Shown here piece after piece: positions 49,283 to 55,998 of a stretch of 64,000 nucleotides of DNA (position 1 is the first letter of the stretch; every line of letters begins with the position of its first letter). The stretch comes from DASYLJ01 sp964432595 (lineage in GTDB: Bacteria > Desulfobacterota > Binatia > DP-6), in NCBI GenBank assembly GCA_964432595.1, contig CAYSOF010000002.1:124001-188000 (forward strand), read 5' to 3'. Position numbers and translations under genes: made by a program. A model generated the notes under the pieces. That model worked only from the letters and a program-made list of their open reading frames with translations. It had not been told where the DNA came from and made no database searches.

Positions 49283-50493
49283 CCCGCGAGCACCGCCGTC
49301 AGCGTGGGCGCCTTCAGCGTGCGCCGCCATGCCTCCTCGACGTCGCGCAGCGACAGCCCGTCGAGAATGCGCGCGGTCTCGGCCAGCGTCGGATGGCCGG
49401 AGACGGCGCGCGTCGCGTGCGACAGCGCGCGGTCGAGCCGCGAGTCGGCCAGACGCGCGAAGCGATAGCGCACCTTCTTCCGCGCCCGCGCGAGCTCGTC
49501 GTCGGAGAAGCCGCTCTCGGCCGCCTCGAGGCACGTGCGCTCGACGGTCTCGCGCAGGCGTCGCTCGTGCTCGCGCGCGGCGCTCGCCGAGATGACGGCG
49601 ACGGCCCAGTCGAGCCCCTGCTCGACGCTGGCGCCGACGTCGTAGCCGAGCCCGAGGCGCTCGCGCACTTCCTGGAAGAGGCGCGCGTCGGGATCGGCCC
49701 CGACGATCTCGATCGCGAGCGACAGCGCGAGGACGCGCTCGGCGTCGGGCGGCGCGGCGATCATGCGGACGAGGTACGTCTGCGCGAGGTCTTCCCGTCG
49801 CAGTCGCACCGTGCCGGTCGCGCCCCGGCGCGGGCGCGACGGATGCCGGCGCGCGGGCGGGCCGTCGCTCGGGAAAGCGCGACGGAGCGCGCGCTCGATC
49901 TTCGGACGCTCGACGCCGCCGACGAGCGCCACCACCATGTTCGACGGCGTGAAGTTCCGCGCCACGAAGCGACGGATCGCCTCCGGCGTCATGGCGCGCA
50001 GGCTCTTGATGGTGCCGCAGATCGGATGCCCCAGCGGACCGCCGAAGAAGCGTCCCCACGCGCCCTCGTGGATCGCGTTCGCCGGATCCTCCTGGCGGCC
50101 GCGGATCTCGTCGATCACCACCCGCCGCTCCTTGGCGAAGCGGTCGGCCGGCACGACGGAGTGGAAGAGCTGCTGCGCGAGCAGCGCGAGCGCGTCTTCG
50201 ACGTCCTCGTTGAAGACCTCGAAGTGGAGCGTCATGTCCTCGTAGCCGGTGTCGGCGTCGTGCTCGCCGCCGAGCTCGCCGGCGCGACGGTTGAGCGCCG
50301 CCTGATCGAGCGACGGCGTGCCCTGGAAGAGCATGTGCTCGGTCATGTGGGCGATGCCGGGATGCGCGCCGTCGAAGCGCGAGCCGGCGCGGATGGCGAC
50401 GCTGATCGCCGTCAGCGGACCGGGCATGGGATCCCACAGCACGGTCAGCGAGCCGTGCCGGAGACGTTTGGGCTCCTGCCAACGATCGTTCAC
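49279..50493 (-). CDS. M16-family zinc metallopeptidase
   Basis: A 404-residue peptidase of the pitrilysin/processing-peptidase family. The inverted zinc motif HMTEH (His49, Glu52, His53) is followed 76 residues later by the third ligand Glu129 (RRVVIDEIRG), the exact spacing of active M16 enzymes. The second half is a non-catalytic repeat (ERLGLGYDVGASVEQGLD). GTG 50493 is used as start because it avoids overlap with the aldehyde dehydrogenase; GTG 50529 is possible. Cytoplasmic, since no signal peptide is seen. Coupled to the exported protein downstream. Confidence 0.9.
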   Translation of the reverse strand: MNDRWQEPKRLRHGSLTVLWDPMPGPLTAISVAIRAGSRFDGAHPGIAHMTEHMLFQGTPSLDQAALNRRAGELGGEHDADTGYEDMTLHFEVFNEDVEDALALLAQQLFHSVVPADRFAKERRVVIDEIRGRQEDPANAIHEGAWGRFFGGPLGHPICGTIKSLRAMTPEAIRRFVARNFTPSNMVVALVGGVERPKIERALRRAFPSDGPPARRHPSRPRRGATGTVRLRREDLAQTYLVRMIAAPPDAERVLALSLAIEIVGADPDARLFQEVRERLGLGYDVGASVEQGLDWAVAVISASAAREHERRLRETVERTCLEAAESGFSDDELARARKKVRYRFARLADSRLDRALSHATRAVSGHPTLAETARILDGLSLRDVEEAWRRTLKAPTLTAVLAG

Positions 50494-50506
50494 GAGAGGG
50501 CTTCTA

Positions 50507-51985
50507 TCAGCGCCACCCGAACATGACACCCATCAGACGCTCGATCTGCTTCGCCTTGCGGGTCGAGTACGGGAACCACGCCGGCTCGGTCTTCCGCTTG
50601 CGCGGCTCGACGAGCAGCGCCTGCGACACGCAGAACTGACGCAATCCGTCGGCGCCGCCGTGCCGCGTGCCGACGCCGCTCAGCTTGCGGCCGCCGAACG
50701 GCAGCGCCGGCACGCCCGCCGACAGCACGCACTCGTTGACGCAGGCGTTGCCGCTCTCGATGCGTTGGGCGAGCGCGACGCCGCGCTCGACGTCGGCCGT
50801 CCACACGCTGGCGTTGAGCCCGTAGACGCTGTCGTTGGCGAGCCGTAGCGCCTCGTCGGCGTCGCGCACCGCCATGACCGGCACCACGGGGCCGAACGTC
50901 TCCTCGGTCATGATCAGCATCGAGTGGTCGACGTCGGCCAGCACCGTCGGCTCGAAGAAGATCCCCGGACCGTCGGCACGGCGTCCGCCGCCGGTCAGCA
51001 CGCGCGCGCCGCGCGCCTTCGCGTCTTCCAGATGCCGCTCGACGATCTCCACCTGGCGCGGGCTCGTGAACGGCCCGTAGTCGATCTCTGCGTCGCGGCC
51101 GTTCGCGCCGACGCGGATGACTTTCATCTTGTCGACGAGCTTCTGCGTGAACGCTTCGGCCACCGGCGCCTCGACGTACACCCGCTCGACCGACATGCAC
51201 ACCTGTCCGGACATCATGCAGCCGCCCCACGCGGCGGCGCTGGCGGCACGGTCGAGGTCGGCGTCCTGCAGGACGATCATCGGGTCTTTGCCGCCGAGCT
51301 CGAGCAGGACCGGCGTCAGCCGCCGGCTGGCGCGCTCCATCACGCGTCGTCCGGTCTCGGGCGAGCCCGTGACGCACACCATGTCGATGCGGTCGACGAG
51401 CGCCGCGCCCGTCTCGCCGGCGCCGATGAGCACCTGCAGCACGCCCGGCGGCAGCACGGTGTTCATCGCGTCGACGGCGCGCTTCACGGCGAGCGGCGTC
51501 AGCTCCGACGGCTTGATGACGACGGCGTTCCCGGCGAGCAGCGCCGGCACCGCGTCGCCGAGCGCCAGGTTCAGCGGGGCGTTCCACGGGCTGATGATGC
51601 CGACGACGCCGCGCGGCCGATACGCGACGAGCCCTTTCTTGCCGAAGAGCGGCCGCGTGCTGACCTTCCGCGTCGCCAGCCACTTCGGCGCGCGGCGGAC
51701 GAGCCAGCCGAGGTCCATGCAGACGCCCATCAGCTCGCCGGCGACGTCCCATCGTGCCTTGCCGGTCTCGCGCTCGAGCCGATCGAGGATGTCGGCCCGC
51801 GCACGGACCATGGCGCGCCGTGCGCGCTTGACGAGCCGCCCGCGCTCGCGCGCTCCGAGCGCGTCCCACGCCGGCTGTGCGGTGCGGGCGCGCGCGACGG
51901 CCGCGTCGACGGCGTCCACATCGTCGACGGCCAGCGTCTCGATCACTGTGCCACGTGCAGGGTCGTGCACGTCGAGGGACGTCAT
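50507..51985 (-). CDS. NAD(P)+-dependent aldehyde dehydrogenase
   Basis: A 492-residue ALDH-superfamily enzyme. Catalytic Asn135 (SPWNAPLN), Glu229 (VLLELGGKDP) and Cys263 (SGQVCMSVERV) are all present, as is PALPFGGRKLSGVGTRHG near the end. After the normal C-terminus it has about 50 extra residues, basic then aromatic (VEPRKRKTEPAWFPYS, RLMGVMFGWR), seen in some succinate-semialdehyde-type enzymes. It lies 10 bases after the DUF420 gene and just before the M16 gene. Confidence 0.93.
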   Translation of the reverse strand: MTSLDVHDPARGTVIETLAVDDVDAVDAAVARARTAQPAWDALGARERGRLVKRARRAMVRARADILDRLERETGKARWDVAGELMGVCMDLGWLVRRAPKWLATRKVSTRPLFGKKGLVAYRPRGVVGIISPWNAPLNLALGDAVPALLAGNAVVIKPSELTPLAVKRAVDAMNTVLPPGVLQVLIGAGETGAALVDRIDMVCVTGSPETGRRVMERASRRLTPVLLELGGKDPMIVLQDADLDRAASAAAWGGCMMSGQVCMSVERVYVEAPVAEAFTQKLVDKMKVIRVGANGRDAEIDYGPFTSPRQVEIVERHLEDAKARGARVLTGGGRRADGPGIFFEPTVLADVDHSMLIMTEETFGPVVPVMAVRDADEALRLANDSVYGLNASVWTADVERGVALAQRIESGNACVNECVLSAGVPALPFGGRKLSGVGTRHGGADGLRQFCVSQALLVEPRKRKTEPAWFPYSTRKAKQIERLMGVMFGWR

Positions 51986-51995
51986 CGGGCCTCCG

Positions 51996-52421
51996 TCAGA
52001 ACTGCATGCGATACAGCATGAACCAGACGAGCCATCCGCTGCACGCGACGTACAGCCAGATGGGCAGCGTGACGCGTGCGAGCTTCCGATGTGCCGTGAA
52101 GTCGCGCTTGCGCAGCGCCAACCAGATGAGCCGCAGCGCCATGGGCCCGACGGCGATGGCCAGAATGATGTGCGGAATCAGGTTGGCGACGTAGATGGTC
52201 CGCCAGATCCCCGTCCCCTCGAACGGCTTCGACCCATAGGTCGCCCACCGCGTGACGTAGGCGACGAGAAACAGCCCCGCGAACGTGGTGGCCACGAGCA
52301 TCGTATTCCGATGCGCCGTGATCTCCCGCCGAAACCGGATGAAGTACCACCCGACGACGAGGCTCACTCCACTGAGCACGATGAACGTCGTGCTCACCAA
52401 GGTCATCTGCTCCAAAGTCAC
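51996..52421 (-). CDS. DUF420-family small membrane protein
   Basis: A 141-residue inner-membrane protein with four predicted helices (LVSTTFIVLSGVSLVVGWYF; TMLVATTFAGLFLVAYVTRW; VANLIPHIILAIAVGPMALR; VTLPIWLYVACSGWLVWFML). Conserved His residues lie near helix ends (EITAHRNTM, LIPHIILA, FTAHRKLARV), as in DUF420 proteins. Some relatives (CtaM) assist cytochrome oxidase assembly. First gene of a leftward unit with the aldehyde dehydrogenase and M16 genes; the structured region 52500-52850 lies just upstream. Confidence 0.9.
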   Translation of the reverse strand: MTLEQMTLVSTTFIVLSGVSLVVGWYFIRFRREITAHRNTMLVATTFAGLFLVAYVTRWATYGSKPFEGTGIWRTIYVANLIPHIILAIAVGPMALRLIWLALRKRDFTAHRKLARVTLPIWLYVACSGWLVWFMLYRMQF

Positions 52422-52499
52422 GCCGATTCTTTAGTGAAGGCGCGCCGGAATAGCGACCGCGCCCCCGGCCCCGCAGCGCGGGAGCGCACTCACGCCGCA

Positions 52500-52820
52500 G
52501 ACAAAGCAAGACCCCGATGGACTTTTCGGCGCGACTGCCGCCCCGCCGGTGACGACGGGGACCATCGGGGTCCGGTGGTGCCTGGGTTCCCCAGAGGGAT
52601 GACCCAGTGACGATGAAGCGGGTCGACCCTAAGAGGCCACCACCTCACAAGTCACCGTAGGGAATAACGTCACTGGACCACCTCCTTTCCTCCGGCGGTT
52701 GCACATGGCGGGCCCAAGCCCCGCCGTCGTGAGACGACCGCCGTTGTCGCCGCACGACCCCGATCCCCGGAGTGCGCCGGTTACGAGACCCGTGTGAAGT
52801 CTCGATCGGGAACCCATACG
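52500..52820 (-). ncRNA. Candidate structured small RNA or leader RNA
   Basis: A 447-base gap (52422-52868) holds no normal gene but is rich in perfect inverted repeats on the leftward strand. These are CCAGTGACG/CGTCACTGG (52668-52676 with 52604-52612), the hairpin CTGGGT...ACCCAG (near 52581-52606), and a terminal hairpin GACCCCGATGG/CCATCGGGGTC (52562-52572 with 52510-52520) followed by TTGCTTTGT. A promoter-like TGGACA-N17-TACCCT lies at its upstream end. No Rfam family is recognised (not tmRNA, RNase P, 6S or SRP by their landmarks). It could be a free RNA or a leader of the DUF420 gene. Confidence 0.45.
52629..52673 (-). CDS. Possible 14-residue leader peptide with ideal ribosome site
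   Basis: GTG start at 52673 and TAG stop at 52631-52629; it would encode a 14-residue peptide (M/VTLFPTVTCEVVAS). AGGAGG lies seven bases upstream within GGAAAGGAGGTGG, an extended match to the anti-Shine-Dalgarno tail of 16S rRNA. The start codon lies in the left arm of the nine-base stem whose right arm is beyond the stop. Low certainty that it is translated. Confidence 0.3.
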   Translation of the reverse strand: MTLFPTVTCEVVAS

Positions 52821-52824
52821 TCGG

Positions 52825-52853
52825 AGGGTACGCCTGCGACCGCCCGCTGTCCA
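52825..52853 (-). promoter_or_regulatory. Candidate promoter of the structured RNA (TGGACA-N17-TACCCT)
   Basis: On the leftward strand, -35-like TGGACA (52853-52848), 17 bases, -10-like TACCCT (52830-52825). Placed correctly to start the structured transcript near 52817. Confidence 0.35.
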
Positions 52854-52868
52854 GTTTGATCTTCGCGA

Positions 52869-53729
52869 TCAGGGACGTCGCGCGGTCACGATCCACGTCG
52901 CGCCCGGCATGCGGACGCCGTCGGGACCGTGGAACGGGCGGAACGTCTCGCGGACGGCGCCGGCGGCCGCGCTCCGCTGCTCGGGCGTCGCGGCCTTGAG
53001 CGCCGCCGCGGCCATGCCGAGTCCGAAGACGAACTGCACCGCATCGTCCAGGCTGGCGCGGCCGCCGCCGACCGTCAGCACGGCCTCGAGCGGCTCGAGC
53101 GCGACGTCGGCGAAGCCCGCCGCCCCGAGGATGCGCCGCACGCGCGCCTCGTCCGCGAACGAGAGCGGTCCCGGCTCCTCGGGTCCCGGCGGCGGCGGCA
53201 TCGTGACGTGCTGCGCAATCGCCATCACGGGCAGCATCATCCAGGGATTCTGCTGCGGACCCTGCCAGCACACGAAGCCGAGGCGACCGCCCGGCCGCAG
53301 GGCGCCCCCGAGGTTCGTGAAGGCCGCCGTCGGGTCCGCGAAGAACATCACGCCGAACCGGGAGAAGACGGCGTCGGCAGCGCCGCGCGTGAACGGGTGC
53401 GTCTGCGCGTCGGCTTCGACGAAGGTGACGCCGTCGATGCCCGCGGCGCCGACCCGCTCGCGCGCGCGCTCCAGCATCGGCCGCGAGATGTCGACGGCGG
53501 TCACCCTGCCGCCTGGTGCGACCCGGCGCCCGAGCTCCATCGACGTCTGCCCGCAGCCGCAGCCGACGTCGATCACGTGCTCGCCCGGCGCCGGCGCCAG
53601 GCGGTCCATCGCGGCGATGCCGAGGCCGGCGATCTGCTCGTCCAACGCATCCTGCATCGCGACCCAGCGCGGTCCCGCGCTCTCGTTCCAGTAGGCGATC
53701 TGCTCCGCGTTCGGTGCGGTCGTTCCCAT
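52869..53729 (-). CDS. Class I SAM-dependent methyltransferase
   Basis: A 286-residue methyltransferase (UbiE/Methyltransf_11 type). SAM-binding motif I is VIDVGCGCGQTSMELG, followed by VTAVDISRPMLERARE, EADAQTHPF and the post-motif region DAVFSRFGVMFFADPTAAFT with GGRLGFVCWQG. The N-terminus (NAEQIAYWNESAGPRWVAMQ) is typical of a group of small-molecule methyltransferases. ATG 53729 was chosen; the longer frame runs into the kdp regulatory region. Substrate unknown. Confidence 0.9.
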   Translation of the reverse strand: MGTTAPNAEQIAYWNESAGPRWVAMQDALDEQIAGLGIAAMDRLAPAPGEHVIDVGCGCGQTSMELGRRVAPGGRVTAVDISRPMLERARERVGAAGIDGVTFVEADAQTHPFTRGAADAVFSRFGVMFFADPTAAFTNLGGALRPGGRLGFVCWQGPQQNPWMMLPVMAIAQHVTMPPPPGPEEPGPLSFADEARVRRILGAAGFADVALEPLEAVLTVGGGRASLDDAVQFVFGLGMAAAALKAATPEQRSAAAGAVRETFRPFHGPDGVRMPGATWIVTARRP

Positions 53730-53758
53730 GGACGGGGAACATGCCCTGCGCGCGCGGT

Positions 53759-53798
53759 ATTCGCCACTGCGAATCGCACGGGCGGCGATGCAAATCGC
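53759..53798 (+). promoter_or_regulatory. Two dyads, possible enhancer sites for the NtrC-type regulator
   Basis: ATTCGC-CACT-GCGAAT (53759-53774) and GCGAT-GCAA-ATCGC (53785-53798), both perfect inverted repeats with four-base spacers, 45-85 bases upstream of the -24 box. Position and symmetry fit activator-binding sites of a sigma-54 promoter. The intergenic region 53730-54063 otherwise holds only shadow frames. Confidence 0.45.
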
Positions 53799-53842
53799 AA
53801 GGTTCCTCGCTTGCGTATGATCGCCGGCGGGCGGGACGCCGG

Positions 53843-53858
53843 TGGCACGGCCCCTGCT
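53843..53858 (+). promoter_or_regulatory. Sigma-54 (-24/-12) promoter of the kdp operon
   Basis: TGGCACG-GCCC-CTGCT. It matches the sigma-54 consensus TGGCACG-N4-TTGCW at all but one base, with GG (53844-53845) and GC (53856-53857) exactly 12 apart. It is about 205 bases upstream of the first small kdp gene and fits the NtrC-type activator encoded at the end of the operon. Confidence 0.75.
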
Positions 53859-54063
53859 TCTCGCGCATGGCCTGCCGGGTATGGGCGGCACTGATCGCGG
53901 CCTACGCGTGGAGCACCTGGTCGCTCCATCCGGGTGGCCGGTGCGGCGATGCGCCCGTCGACGAGCCGTCGAAGGCGCGTCCCGTGCTGCGTGTCGTCGC
54001 AGGACGGCGGGCGGCGCGAACCGCGCGCGGTGTCTCACCCAGGCCATCTGAAAGGAAGCGGTC

Positions 54064-54159
54064 ATGGAACTGATCTGTGTCGGCTTGGCGGTCGCGTTCG
54101 CGGTCGCCACCGCGGGGCTGATCGCGCTGTGCGATCGCCTGCAAGGAGACGGGCGATGA
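54064..54159 (+). CDS. 31-residue membrane peptide preceding kdpF
   Basis: A very short ORF (MELICVGLAVAFAVATAGLI then ALCDRLQGDGR): one transmembrane helix and a short charged tail. GAAAGGAAG ribosome site upstream; the stop overlaps the kdpF start (ATGATGA). Similar tiny proteins with a CDRL or CERL ending are, as I recall, common just before kdpF. Possibly an accessory or assembly peptide of the Kdp complex. Confidence 0.6.
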   Translation: MELICVGLAVAFAVATAGLIALCDRLQGDGR

Positions 54160-54242
54160 TCCTCTACGCGATCGGCGGCGTCATCGCCGTCGTGCTTCTT
54201 CTCTACCTCTTCGTCGCGTTGCTGCGACCGGAGCTCTTCTGA
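54156..54242 (+). CDS. kdpF: Potassium-transporting ATPase small subunit KdpF
   Basis: A 28-residue single-span peptide (MILYAIGGVIAVVLLLYLFV then ALLRPELF). The LLxPExF ending is characteristic of KdpF, which stabilises the KdpABC complex. Overlaps the preceding peptide by four bases and kdpA by one (TGATG). GCAAGGAGACG ribosome site upstream. Confidence 0.85.
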   Translation: MILYAIGGVIAVVLLLYLFVALLRPELF

Positions 54243-55984
54243 TGACCGCCAACGGCTGGCTGCAGCTCCTCTTCTACACCGTGGTCCTGATCGCGGTGGC
54301 GAAGCCGCTCGGGACGTACATGGCTCGCGTCTACGACGGGCCGCCGATGTTCCTCGACCGCGTCCTCGGGCCGGTCGAGCGATTCTTCTACCGCTGCTGC
54401 GGCGTGCGACCCGACGAGGGCATGACCTGGAAGACCTACGCGGTCGCGATGTTCGTCTTCAACATGCTCGGCGTCCTTGCCGTGTATCTGCTTCAGCGCC
54501 TCCAGGGCGTGCTGCCGCTCAATCCGCAGGGCTTCGGCGCCGTCACGCCCGACTCGTCGTTCAACACCGCGACCAGCTTCGCCACGAACACGAACTGGCA
54601 GGGCTACGGCGGCGAGGCGACGATGAGCTACCTGACGCAGATGCTCGGGATGACGGTGCAGAACTTCGTCTCCTGCGCCACGGGCATGGCGGTCCTCGTC
54701 GCGCTGATCCGCGGCATCCGCCAGAAGACCTTCGACCGGCTCGGCAACTTCTGGGTCGACCTCACGCGCAGCACGCTCTACGTGCTGCTGCCCATGTCGT
54801 TCGTGCTCGCCCTGGCGCTCGTGTCGCAGGGGGTGGTGCAGAACCTCGACGCGTACAAGCCGGCGGCGCTCGTCGAGGCCACGGCCGACGCCGACGGCGC
54901 CGCCGTCACCGAGCAGCTGCTGCCGATGGGACCGGCCGCCTCGCAGATCGCCATCAAGCAGCTGGGGACCAACGGCGGCGGCTTCTTCAACGTGAACTCC
55001 GCCCACCCGTTCGAGAACGCGACGCCGCTGTCGAACTTCCTCCAGGTGCTCGCGATCCTGATCCTCCCCGGCGCGCTCTGCTACACCTTCGGCGTGATGG
55101 TCGGCGACACCCGCCAGGGGTGGGCCATCCTCGCCGCGATGACGGTGATCTTCGTCGGCTTCCTGGTGCTCGCCGCGTGGTCCGAGCAGACCGGCAATCC
55201 GCGCGTCGCCGCGCGCGGGGTCGACGTCGTCGCGAGTGCCGCGCAGGCGGGCGGCAACATGGAGGGCAAGGAGGTCCGCTTCGGGATCGCCAACTCGGCG
55301 CTGTGGGCGACGGCGACGACGGCCGCGTCGAACGGCTCCGTCAACTCCATGCACGACTCGTACACGCCGCTCGGCGGCCTGGTGCCGATGTTCCTGATGA
55401 TGCTCGGCGAGGTCGTGTTCGGCGGCGTCGGATCGGGCCTGTACGGCATGCTCGCCTTCGCGCTCATCGCCGTGTTCATCGCCGGGCTGATGGTCGGGCG
55501 CACGCCCGAGTACCTCGGCAAGAAGATCGAGGCCTACGAGATCAAGATGGCGGCGCTGATGATCTTGATCCCGCCGATGCTGGTGAAAGTGCTCACCGCC
55601 ATCGCGGTGGTGGTGCCCGCCGGCATCGCCAGCCGGCACGACATGGGCGTCCACGGCTTCAGCGAGATCCTCTACGCCTACTCGTCGATGGCCAACAACA
55701 ACGGCAGCGCCTTGGCCGGCCTCAGCGCCAACGTGCCGTTCTACAACCTCACCGGCGGTGTCGCGATGTTGCTCGCCCGGTACTGGCTCGCGATCCCCGT
55801 CCTGGCGCTCGCCGGCTCGCTCGCGCGCAAGAAGATCGTCCCGGTCGGCAGCGGCACGCTGCCGACGCACGGCCCGCTCTTCGTCGTCCTGCTGATCGGC
55901 GTGGTGCTGCTGGTCGGCGTGCTGAGCTTCGTTCCCGCGCTCGCGCTCGGTCCGATCGTCGAGCACCTCGAGATGATCGCCTGA
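54242..55984 (+). CDS. kdpA: Potassium-transporting ATPase, potassium-binding subunit KdpA
   Basis: A 580-residue inner-membrane channel-like subunit that selects potassium for the Kdp P-type ATPase. About ten helices and the four selectivity-loop regions are seen: TSFATNTNWQGYGGE, IKQLGTNGGGFFNVNSAHPF, ATTAASNGSVNSMHD and YSSMANNNGSALAG. Together with KdpB and KdpC it forms a high-affinity uptake pump used when potassium is scarce. The start overlaps the kdpF stop. Confidence 0.97.
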   Translation: MTANGWLQLLFYTVVLIAVAKPLGTYMARVYDGPPMFLDRVLGPVERFFYRCCGVRPDEGMTWKTYAVAMFVFNMLGVLAVYLLQRLQGVLPLNPQGFGAVTPDSSFNTATSFATNTNWQGYGGEATMSYLTQMLGMTVQNFVSCATGMAVLVALIRGIRQKTFDRLGNFWVDLTRSTLYVLLPMSFVLALALVSQGVVQNLDAYKPAALVEATADADGAAVTEQLLPMGPAASQIAIKQLGTNGGGFFNVNSAHPFENATPLSNFLQVLAILILPGALCYTFGVMVGDTRQGWAILAAMTVIFVGFLVLAAWSEQTGNPRVAARGVDVVASAAQAGGNMEGKEVRFGIANSALWATATTAASNGSVNSMHDSYTPLGGLVPMFLMMLGEVVFGGVGSGLYGMLAFALIAVFIAGLMVGRTPEYLGKKIEAYEIKMAALMILIPPMLVKVLTAIAVVVPAGIASRHDMGVHGFSEILYAYSSMANNNGSALAGLSANVPFYNLTGGVAMLLARYWLAIPVLALAGSLARKKIVPVGSGTLPTHGPLFVVLLIGVVLLVGVLSFVPALALGPIVEHLEMIA

Positions 55985-55998
55985 CCATCGGAGATCAC

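Noticed and set aside
52677..52690. Plus-strand CACCTCCTTTCC as a 16S rRNA 3' end fragment
   Set aside because: Only the anti-Shine-Dalgarno word matches; the preceding conserved 16S helix 45 sequence is absent, so it is better read as a ribosome site on the other strand.
52500..52820. tmRNA as identity of the structured RNA
   Set aside because: Has a short ORF and similar length, but lacks the tRNA-like ends, T-loop and CCA, and the peptide has no typical tag ending.
53867..54073. 68-residue ORF with a hydrophobic start in the kdp leader
   Set aside because: No ribosome site; its ATG coincides with the expected transcription start of the sigma-54 promoter and it overlaps the 31-residue peptide.
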